A DNA stretch of 64,000 nt from Anatilimnocola floriformis (lineage in GTDB: Bacteria; Planctomycetota; Planctomycetia; Pirellulales; Pirellulaceae): NCBI RefSeq assembly GCF_024256385.1, contig NZ_JAMLFW010000001.1:372001-436000 (forward strand), read 5' to 3'. The position numbers were made by a program, and so were the translations under genes. The stretch's first letter is position 1. Every line of letters begins with the position of its first letter. Below, one piece after another: positions 49,974 to 57,998 of the stretch. The notes beneath the pieces are model-generated. The model worked only from the letters and a program-made list of their open reading frames with translations, ran no database searches and was not told where the DNA came from.

Positions 49974-52316
49974 ATGGAACTGACGATCAATGCCGGCACC
50001 GAGGCCTGGGGAGAAATCGAGCAGTGGGTTACGCGCTTCCTCGCTGCTTGGGAAGCGTCCCCGTGTCCGCCGCTACGTGATTATCTCCCCGCTCAGCCGG
50101 CCAACCTCCGCAAGCTGGCTCTCGTCGAGCTGATCAAAGCCGATCTAGAGCAGCGGTCGCAGGTCAAGGATTTCAAAGCGCTCGAAGATTATGCGAGCGA
50201 ATATCCCGAGGTCTACGAAGAAGATTCGCAGCTCCCTCTCGAACTGATCTGCGAGGAGTTTCACGTTCGCCGAGCAGCCGGCCAATCGGTGTCGCTCGAC
50301 AAGTATTGCACGCGGTTTCCGAAATCGGCAGCAGCACTGAAGCGAGTCATCGGCGACGACAATACGATGACCACATCGACCAAGATGTGTCAGACGCAGA
50401 TGTTCAACTCGCTCCATCCGGGGCAACGGCTCGATGATTTTGAACTGCTGTTTGAACTCGGTCGCGGCGCATTCGGCAGGGTGTATCTCGCGCGGCAGAT
50501 TTCGATGCAGCGACAAGTGGCTCTCAAGATTTCTGCCGATAAAGGGAACGAGCCGCAGACGCTGGCCCAGCTCGATCACCCCTGCATCGTGCGTGTCTTT
50601 GATCAACGGCAGGTCGCTGCTCAGCGGTTGCGTTTGCTGTACATGGAGTTCGCCCCGAGCGGCACGCTGCAGGAAGTGGTGAAGCTCGTTCAGCAAAATC
50701 CGGCGTCCGCGCGCTCGGGACAAATTCTCGTTCTCGCTGCGACGCAGGCGATGATGAAAGCCGGCGTGCCGCCGCTATCGATCGCCGGTTGGCCGAAGGA
50801 AATTGCTGCGGCTCCGTGGAGCCAAGTGGTATGCCGGATCGGCGCCAAGTTGGCCGAGGCGCTCGACTATGCGCATGGTCGTGGCATTTTGCATCGCGAC
50901 ATCAAACCCGCCAACGTGCTGATCGGCGCCGACGGCTGGCCGAAGCTCGCTGATTTCAACATTAGCTTTTGCAGCAAGATCGAAGGGGCGTCGCCGGCCG
51001 CGTATTTCGGCGGCAGCCTCGCCTACATGTCGCCCGAGCAGCTCGAGGCCTGCAGCCCGCAGCATCAACGCTTGCCCGAATCGCTCGATGCCCGCAGCGA
51101 TCTGTTTTCGCTCGGAGTGTTGCTGTGGGAACTCTACTTCGGCGAACGACCCTTCGACGACGGCTCGCTCGATAGCGAATGGAACACCAAGCTGCAGGAA
51201 ATGATCAGCCGCCGCTACGACGAAAAACCGTACCGCAGCGTGGCCGCCAGTGACGGCGTGGGTCAGCGGCTCGAAAAAGTGTTGCGGCGATTGCTGTCGT
51301 CAAACCCCGCCGATCGCCAGGCCAACGGAATCGAACTCGCGCGTGAGTTGCGGCTGTGTCTCATTCCTGGCGCGACGACATTTCTCGAGCGCGCTCAGCA
51401 CGGTTGGCGCGGGTTGACGCTGAAGTTTCCGCTGTTGTCGCTGATCCCCATCAACATGCCGGCGCTCGTCGTTTGGGGAGCAATCAACTACCTGTACAAC
51501 CAAGATGAGTTGATTCACCAATTTCACCGGGGCTTGCCGGACTATGATGCCGCCCAGCAAGCACTGGCCAAGGTGTTTGAAAACACTGCGATGGTGGTGA
51601 ATTCAATTTTTTATCCGCTCGGCGTGATCCTCGTTCTACTTTACATGATGCCGGTCAGCCGGGCGATTCGGCAATATCGAGAGTCGCGCGGCAAGATGGA
51701 TCCGGAAGTGGTCAATGTCGCCCGGCGTCGCGTGCTGTGGTGGGGTTCGTGCCTGTGCTGGGTGGCAGGCTTCGAGTGGGTGATCGCCGGCATTATTTTT
51801 CCGACGTCGATCCACATGTTTCTGCCGGCTGAATTTGGGCCGGTTCCCGCGCGGTTCTATATCCACTTCATCACCTCGCAAACGATGTGCGGATTTCTGT
51901 CGCTCGCCTTGCCGTGGTTGGCAACAACGGCAGTCGTTTTGAAAGCGCACTATCCAGCGTTGCTCGGCGCCGGCACGCCCGACGAGTGGGAACAACAGCA
52001 GCTTGGTCGATTGCGCCGGCAATCAGCGCGTTTCACCTTCTTGAGCATCGGCTTTGTGCTCGTGGTACTAGGAATTTTGTATTTCATCCCGGAAACAAAG
52101 GGAGTCGAGCATCTCAATCCGATCTCGCAGCAGATGGAGTCGTACTGGTACGACAACATCTTCTGGACACCGCTGGCGATTGTTTCGGCGGCCATCACCT
52201 GCGGCTGCGCCTATTTCCTCTACCAACAGATCCAAGACGACCTGAAGGTGCTCCTCGCCGTGATCCGCGCCTCCGATCCTTCGGTGACCGTCAGCACGAC
52301 GGTCGACTCGATTTGA
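49974..52316 (+). CDS. Membrane Ser/Thr protein kinase with DFN motif
   Basis: The 780-residue protein has a helical N-terminus (1-150), a kinase domain (about 155-465) with ELGRGAFGRVYLAR, VALKIS, HRDIKPANVL (His307) and LADFNISFCS, so Gly of the DFG is Asn329. Residues 480-770 contain about six transmembrane helices in three groups. The first ATG with a sensible N-terminus is at 49974 (MELTINAGTEAWGEIEQW); the longer frame is upstream of the sigma gene's promoter. With the divergent sigma factor it forms a likely signalling pair. Confidence 0.9.
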   Translation: MELTINAGTEAWGEIEQWVTRFLAAWEASPCPPLRDYLPAQPANLRKLALVELIKADLEQRSQVKDFKALEDYASEYPEVYEEDSQLPLELICEEFHVRRAAGQSVSLDKYCTRFPKSAAALKRVIGDDNTMTTSTKMCQTQMFNSLHPGQRLDDFELLFELGRGAFGRVYLARQISMQRQVALKISADKGNEPQTLAQLDHPCIVRVFDQRQVAAQRLRLLYMEFAPSGTLQEVVKLVQQNPASARSGQILVLAATQAMMKAGVPPLSIAGWPKEIAAAPWSQVVCRIGAKLAEALDYAHGRGILHRDIKPANVLIGADGWPKLADFNISFCSKIEGASPAAYFGGSLAYMSPEQLEACSPQHQRLPESLDARSDLFSLGVLLWELYFGERPFDDGSLDSEWNTKLQEMISRRYDEKPYRSVAASDGVGQRLEKVLRRLLSSNPADRQANGIELARELRLCLIPGATTFLERAQHGWRGLTLKFPLLSLIPINMPALVVWGAINYLYNQDELIHQFHRGLPDYDAAQQALAKVFENTAMVVNSIFYPLGVILVLLYMMPVSRAIRQYRESRGKMDPEVVNVARRRVLWWGSCLCWVAGFEWVIAGIIFPTSIHMFLPAEFGPVPARFYIHFITSQTMCGFLSLALPWLATTAVVLKAHYPALLGAGTPDEWEQQQLGRLRRQSARFTFLSIGFVLVVLGILYFIPETKGVEHLNPISQQMESYWYDNIFWTPLAIVSAAITCGCAYFLYQQIQDDLKVLLAVIRASDPSVTVSTTVDSI

Positions 52317-52564
52317 AACGAGTCATGGCCTGCCGCTCCACCGTCAAATTAGCCCTTCCGCTCCCACCGCACCCTTCACCAATGCGGAAGTGCAAACCTG
52401 CGAATTTCGGCAAATGATTCGCCCTTGAACAATCCGATTCTTTGACCTAACATTCAAAGTAGCGGGGTTGCGCCTCTCCTAAAGGAGGGCAATGGTTCGC
52501 CACCACTCCTGGCAGGCAGGGACGGCCAGTGGTTTTGTGCTGGATTGGATTGAGGATTGGTTCG

Positions 52565-52858
52565 ATGTACAAACCCGGTGATCGTGTTGTTTATTACGCT
52601 ACCAAACACAGCAGCCACCCCACTCCGCGTGCGGAAGAACTAGAGCCGGAGCTTTATGGCGAGGGCTATCGTTACGCCGTTCGCAAGTACTGGGTTGTCG
52701 CCGACGTTCGCCAGGACGGCACGCTGACCCTCAAGACCCGCCGCGGCAAAGAACGCGTTCTTAGCTCGAGCGACAACCGCCTCCGTCCCGCCAGCTGGTG
52801 GGAACGCTGGTTCCTCGCGGGCCGTTTTCCGAGCGGTCAAGAGCTGGTTGCCGGTTAG
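52565..52858 (+). CDS. Small basic protein of unknown function
   Basis: The 97-residue protein starts MYKPGDRVVYYATKHSSHP, has tyrosine-rich VRKYWVVADVRQDGTLTLKTRRGKERVL and ends WWERWFLAGRFPSG. The first part is like a small SH3-type beta barrel; I recognise no family. ATG at 52565 follows TTGAGGATTGG. Confidence 0.7.
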   Translation: MYKPGDRVVYYATKHSSHPTPRAEELEPELYGEGYRYAVRKYWVVADVRQDGTLTLKTRRGKERVLSSSDNRLRPASWWERWFLAGRFPSGQELVAG

Positions 52859-52876
52859 TCTCGTTGATCGCAGATC

Positions 52877-52964
52877 GTAGGCCGGAACAAGCGGCACTCC
52901 GCGCAGTTCCAGCAAGACCTGCAGCGCGTCTCTCCGCCGGAATTGCGCTAAATACCGGCCTACT
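52877..52964. repeat. Inverted repeat of GTAGGCCGG type
   Basis: GTAGGCCGG at the left end and CCGGCCTAC at the right end flank 70 bases with further internal pairing. It shares the first nine bases with the element at 12668. Confidence 0.65.
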
Positions 52965-52980
52965 CGCCTGAGCCGAAGCA

Positions 52981-53438
52981 CTAGGCCTTCCCACGTGGTA
53001 TCGCCGCGCGAACGCTGTCGATCAGGTTCTGATAAATATTCGGCACCGGCGCAATGAGCACCGTGCCGGTTCCCTCGAATGTGCTCAGCAAGCCTTCGCC
53101 CGAAGTGACGCTTCCCATCAGCGACCGCGAAGCCCGCTGCACTTCAAACTTCAGTCCCGACGTGCGGGCCAGGGCAAACTTGCCATCGACCGACAGTTTC
53201 TCGCCGTTCAGTTCCAAGCGTTCGACATAGCCTGGCGCTTGCATCACGACCTTGCCGGTTCCTTTCACGAGCGTTTGAAACCAACCTTCGCCGCCGAAGA
53301 TCGCCGTGAGGGCTTTGTTTCGCCACACGCCGATCTCGATGCTCATGTCGCTGCAAACGTACGAGCCCTGTTCGAGAATCCACTCCTCGTTCTTCAGATC
53401 GAGAATGTGATACTCGCCAAAACTTCAAACGTGGCCAT
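52981..53438 (-). pseudogene. AIM24-family protein, frameshifted near the N-terminus
   Basis: From 53346 downwards the frame reads MSIEIGVWRNKALTAIFGGEGWFQTLVKGTGKVVMQAPG ... VPNIYQNLI, typical of the AIM24/TIGR00266 group. The natural start is ATG at 53438 (GGAAAG upstream), giving MATFEVL; the next codons are out of frame, while the following bases in the other frame read EYHILDLKNEEWILEQGSYVCSD then MSIEIG. One base, probably a G in TTTTGGCGAG (about 53415-53420), is missing. Either a real mutation or an assembly error. If translation restarts at 53346 a 121-residue fragment results. Confidence 0.8.
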
Positions 53439-53501
53439 GGTGAACTTTCCAAGGTGAAAGGAGAAATGCTCCCCAGGTATTCGCTCGTGAGCGCCGCATA
53501 T

Positions 53502-56500
53502 TCACTTCGCCAGCGCAGCGATCTTTGCATCCTGTACTTTGTGGCCTAATTGCAGGCTGCGGCGCATCGTGAGTTGTTGCAAGGCTGGGACTTCGATGAA
53601 GAACTCGATTCGGCCAGAGATCTTGGCGGCAACGCAGCGGCCTCGCTGCAGAATCAGACAGTTCTTGTGCATCGCTGGGACCTTGGGGCCCGCCGTGATG
53701 TGGCCGCAGAGATTCAGCGGGTCAACCGCACTGATCAGCGACCACTGCTCGTCGTCGGGTGCATCGCGCAGCTCGCGCAATCGCGTGACGGCTGACTCGA
53801 GTGCGTATTGCTCACCAATGCCGGCGATGAATCGCCCGCCGCGGATTTCGCCGCGAAGTTCCAACCGCCGGAGCACGCGTACGAGTTCCCACCACGCCGG
53901 CGCGCTCACTTCGCGCGTCAGCAGATCGCGAAACACCACGCCATAGCGGGCTAGCAGCAGCCGGCACCACTTTTCGAGTCGCGCTTCTCGTTCGACGTTT
54001 TCCACGACCGCTGGAAATTGTGACCAGCGGCCTGTCGCTCCTGGACGGACCGGAATCGTCATGCCGCGCGTGCGTGCTCGCATGAATGCAGACGTTTTTC
54101 GCTTGGCGGCCTCGCTCTTGCCGACAATCGCCCGCACCGCGCCAAACGTATCCGCCGAAACGAAACCCGCGGCGGCACATTCTCTTAAGGCGTCGTCGAG
54201 CTCTGTCGGCAGCAAGCCGGTGAGCGCTTTCAGATCATTTTGAAACAGCGCGCCGCGATTTCGCAGGGCAGCGAGCACATCGCGAGCCTTGCTGCCGAGG
54301 TGGCCTTCATTCGGCGCGCGGTCGGGTGGCAACAGCCAGGCGAGATCCTCGCGCAGGGCCAGCGAAATGGGCATCACGCGGGTCATGCCGCTGATCGCGC
54401 CCTCGTCCTCGCTCCGCCGCGGCGGTTGAAAGCGGCCCCAGCAAAGTTCTCCGCATAAAAACAGATGATCGAGGCCGCTCGGATCCCAATCGCTCACGCG
54501 GGCCGAAAGAACCTTGTCTTCCCAAATGCCCGCCGCGAGTTCAAAGCCCTGCAACTGCGTGACCGCCTGCCGGATGCCCGCTTCACCTTGTCGCTGAGAG
54601 TCCGGCGTCAGCCCATGCAACCGCGTCAGATAGTCGACAAACACTTCGGCAGCGACTGGCTGAATCCGCCGCCGCAAACCATCGAGCGTGAGGCGATGAA
54701 TCCGCGCGAGGAGCCGACGATCGCACCACTCGAGCGTGGCAGGATCTTTCGAACTGAAGGCAAGTTCGCTGAACCGGCCGCGCATCACCGAACCTTGACC
54801 TTCGATGGCTTCGAGGCAAGGGAACACTTGCGATGGTTCAAAGTGCAACTTCTCCGCGAGCGCTGTTGAAGTGATTGGGCCGCTGCACGCGATGCGCCCG
54901 CGAACGACTTCCACTCGGCCGTCGCTTCCTTCCACGGTGACATCGAGCGCTGTGGGCAATTGCGGCGTGGGCGAAACCGTCGCCGTGGGATACGCAGCGC
55001 GAATCAGCGGCCAGCGTTCTGTCGCAAACCAAAATTTACTGCCATCGGCCCAGCTGCCGACGCAAGCACGACCGGCTGCCGATAGCTGCTTGAGCCACGA
55101 TTGCCACGGCCCGACTTCGTCCTCGCGCAGCACGACCATGTTCAGCAGAATGTCGTGCACTTCATCCGGATCACGGGCAAACGGCCAAGCTTCTTCGGTG
55201 ACTTGCGTAATGGCCGTTGGATCGAGCTTCGCCAGATCACGCATCTGCTCGATGGCCAGGCCTCGGCGAGTCGTCACGGCTCGAGTGCGGCGCTCTTCGA
55301 GCGGCGCGTCGTCCAAAAACGCGTAAGGCCGAGCATTGAGCAGCTGGTGAGCAAACGGCGAGGGCTCGCGAGTGTCGACCGGCGTGAACTTGATCGTCCC
55401 GGCCTTCACTTCCTTCAGCGCGTCGATCCACCGCGGCAGGTCCATGGCTTCGTGCAGGCAGTCGTACATCGTCTGGCGGACGAGCGGATGGTCGGGCATC
55501 TCGATGTCGCCGTGGTGATTCTCGAGACAACCGACCGTTTCCGGAAATGTCGCCGCGAGGAGATCTTCGGCGCGAAACTTTTGCAGGAACGGCGGCACTC
55601 GTTTGCCGCCGGAGTTGCGGAGCACGGCGAGGGCTCGCGTCGCATTCCACCGCCACCGAATGCCGAACATCGGCACGGCAAACACGGCTTGCTCGAGCAG
55701 CTCCTGAGCATTCCCCGCGTGCAACATGCCGAACAGACTCTCGATGGCAAAGCTGTGCTGCGGCCCGATCGAGAGGAGCACGCCGTTGTCGTCGGCTGCG
55801 GCTTGCAGTTCGAAATCGAAACTGCGGCAGAACCGCTTCCGCATGGCGAGGCCCCAGGCGCGGTTGATTCGTGCACCGAGCGGCGCGTGAATGATCAGCT
55901 GCATGCCGCCCGATTCGTCGAAGAAGCGTTCGAAGACCACCTCATTGCACGTCGGTACCACACCGAGCGCGGCTCGCTGCGCGGCGACGTAACGAATCCC
56001 TTGTTCCGCAGCCCACGCACAAGCGCCACACTGATCCATCAGCCAGGTCATGAGATCGCGATTTTGCGGCGCGACGAGTTTGCCAGGCCCGGCGACGCCT
56101 TCTTCATCGGGCTCCCATGCTTCTTCGACCAGATTGCTCGCAAGTTCACGCCGCAGGTGCGACAACTCTTGCGAGAGCTCGACCGTTCGGCCTGGCGCTT
56201 CGCCGAACCAGAAGGGAATATTCGGCGGCGCTCCGTGAGCGTCGGCGACGATCACTTCGTCGCGGGTGATATCGACAATTCGCCAGCTGGTGTTGCCGAG
56301 GAGAAAGATGTTGCCGACCGTGCTGTCGATGGCAAAGTCTTCGTCGACCGTGCCGACTTGCTTGCGCTCCCCTTCGACGATGACCTTGTATTCGCCCAGT
56401 TCGGGAATTGCGCCGCCGCAAGTGATTGCGGCGATGCGGGCATGACGCCGCGCTTTCAGTTTGCCGTTGATCTGATCGCGATGCAGATACGCGCCGGCTT

Positions 56501-57899
56501 TGCTCCCCGGCTTCAGGCCATCGGAAAGCATCTTGATGATGGCATCGAATTCGGCCCGCGGCAGATTGCGATACGGCCAAGCGCCGCGGCAGAGATTGAA
56601 GAGCGGCTCCTCTTCCCATTCGTCGCAAGCAACCGTCGCGACAATCTGCTGCGCGAGAATATCGAGTGGCTGCTGCGGGATTTCGATTTGATCGAGCTGA
56701 CCAGTGCGAACCGCGCGGACGAGAGCGAGCGATTCGAGCAATTCGTCGCGCGTGAGCGGAAACAATCGCCCCTTGGGAGTCGCGCCGATAGAGTGACCCG
56801 ACCGGCCGACGCGTTGCAGGAAGGTGGCGATGCTTCGCGGCGAACCGAGTTGGCATACAAGATCGATATAGCCGATGTCGATGCCCATTTCGAGCGACGC
56901 CGTGGCAACGATCGCTTTCAGCTCCCCGGCTTTGAGTTTTTGTTCGGCATCGAGACGGAGTTCCTTCGCCAGGCTGCCGTGATGACTGGCGATCGCTTCT
57001 TCGCCGAGGAGTTGCGTCAAGCTGTGCGCGACGCGTTCGGCCATGCGGCGCGTATTGACGAAAATGAGCGTGCTGCGATGCGACTGTACGAGCTGCACGA
57101 GGCGATCGTAGACTTCACCCCATTGTTCGCCAGAACAAACGGCTTGCAGTTCACTCGGCGGAACTTCGAGCGCGAGATCGAGATTCCGCACGTGCCCGCC
57201 GTCGATAATGACGGGAGTATTCGCCGGTTGGCTACCTACCGCATGGCCGCCGACGAGGAACTGACCGATTTGATCGAGCGGCTTTTGTGTGGCCGATAGG
57301 CCGATGCGTGTCGGCGGTACTTCGCAGATGGCAGTGAGTCGTTCGAGCGACAGCGACAGATGCGAGCCGCGCTTGTCGCGAGCCAGGGCATGAATTTCGT
57401 CGACGATGACGGTGCTCACCGTGCGCAGCAAATCGCGACTCTTGGGCGAAGTGAGCAATAAGTAGAGCGACTCTGGCGTGGTCACCAGAATGTGCGGTGG
57501 TGTGCGGAGCATCGCTTGACGCTGAGCAGCGGGCGTATCGCCGGTTCGCACTGCCACCCGCACCGGCCACGGGCCGAGCCCCTGCGCAATGGCGAGCTCT
57601 TGGATCTCCGCCAGCGGCACTTGCAGGTTGCGCTGAATGTCGTTGCTGAGCGCTTTCAACGGCGAGATATAAACGACATCGATCCCCTCCGGCAGGTCGC
57701 CAGCCAACCAACGGCGGAAGAGGCGATCGAGACAAACCAGAAACGCCGCGAGCGTTTTGCCCGAGCCGGTCGGCGCAGCGATCAGCGTGTGCGTGCCCGC
57801 TGCGATGTGCGGCCAACCGTTCGCCTGCGGCGGTGTCGGTGTGCCGAAGCGGTCGCCAAACCAGCGTTCGACGAGGGGATGAAAATGATATCCAGCCAT
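53502..57899 (-). CDS. lhr: Lhr-type large ATP-dependent helicase
   Basis: The 1465-residue protein is a superfamily 2 DNA/RNA helicase. The core has APTGSGKTLAAFL (Walker A), YISPLKALSND, VTTPESLYLLL, IVDEIHAL (DEIH), GLSATQKPL, FVNTRRMAERV, ATASLEMGIDIGYIDLV and QRVGRSGHSIG. The C-terminal two thirds carry the Lhr extension and wing domains. Length fits the Lhr family (E. coli 1538). Some Lhr members act in DNA repair. It lies downstream of the flagellar genes, but a role there is not implied. Confidence 0.93.
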   Translation of the reverse strand: MAGYHFHPLVERWFGDRFGTPTPPQANGWPHIAAGTHTLIAAPTGSGKTLAAFLVCLDRLFRRWLAGDLPEGIDVVYISPLKALSNDIQRNLQVPLAEIQELAIAQGLGPWPVRVAVRTGDTPAAQRQAMLRTPPHILVTTPESLYLLLTSPKSRDLLRTVSTVIVDEIHALARDKRGSHLSLSLERLTAICEVPPTRIGLSATQKPLDQIGQFLVGGHAVGSQPANTPVIIDGGHVRNLDLALEVPPSELQAVCSGEQWGEVYDRLVQLVQSHRSTLIFVNTRRMAERVAHSLTQLLGEEAIASHHGSLAKELRLDAEQKLKAGELKAIVATASLEMGIDIGYIDLVCQLGSPRSIATFLQRVGRSGHSIGATPKGRLFPLTRDELLESLALVRAVRTGQLDQIEIPQQPLDILAQQIVATVACDEWEEEPLFNLCRGAWPYRNLPRAEFDAIIKMLSDGLKPGSKAGAYLHRDQINGKLKARRHARIAAITCGGAIPELGEYKVIVEGERKQVGTVDEDFAIDSTVGNIFLLGNTSWRIVDITRDEVIVADAHGAPPNIPFWFGEAPGRTVELSQELSHLRRELASNLVEEAWEPDEEGVAGPGKLVAPQNRDLMTWLMDQCGACAWAAEQGIRYVAAQRAALGVVPTCNEVVFERFFDESGGMQLIIHAPLGARINRAWGLAMRKRFCRSFDFELQAAADDNGVLLSIGPQHSFAIESLFGMLHAGNAQELLEQAVFAVPMFGIRWRWNATRALAVLRNSGGKRVPPFLQKFRAEDLLAATFPETVGCLENHHGDIEMPDHPLVRQTMYDCLHEAMDLPRWIDALKEVKAGTIKFTPVDTREPSPFAHQLLNARPYAFLDDAPLEERRTRAVTTRRGLAIEQMRDLAKLDPTAITQVTEEAWPFARDPDEVHDILLNMVVLREDEVGPWQSWLKQLSAAGRACVGSWADGSKFWFATERWPLIRAAYPTATVSPTPQLPTALDVTVEGSDGRVEVVRGRIACSGPITSTALAEKLHFEPSQVFPCLEAIEGQGSVMRGRFSELAFSSKDPATLEWCDRRLLARIHRLTLDGLRRRIQPVAAEVFVDYLTRLHGLTPDSQRQGEAGIRQAVTQLQGFELAAGIWEDKVLSARVSDWDPSGLDHLFLCGELCWGRFQPPRRSEDEGAISGMTRVMPISLALREDLAWLLPPDRAPNEGHLGSKARDVLAALRNRGALFQNDLKALTGLLPTELDDALRECAAAGFVSADTFGAVRAIVGKSEAAKRKTSAFMRARTRGMTIPVRPGATGRWSQFPAVVENVEREARLEKWCRLLLARYGVVFRDLLTREVSAPAWWELVRVLRRLELRGEIRGGRFIAGIGEQYALESAVTRLRELRDAPDDEQWSLISAVDPLNLCGHITAGPKVPAMHKNCLILQRGRCVAAKISGRIEFFIEVPALQQLTMRRSLQLGHKVQDAKIAALAK

Positions 57900-57998
57900 G
57901 GATCGACCCCGCCAGCAATCGATTCGAACAACTGTCCAATTGTCGACGATCTGGTCGAGTTCAGCCAGGGGCCATTTGTAGATTCGGCCCAGCGACGA

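Noticed and set aside
55101-57299. Long plus-strand open frame (732 codons) opposite lhr
   Set aside because: The helicase motifs on the minus strand are unambiguous; the opposite frame is a shadow rich in Asp, Arg and Phe.
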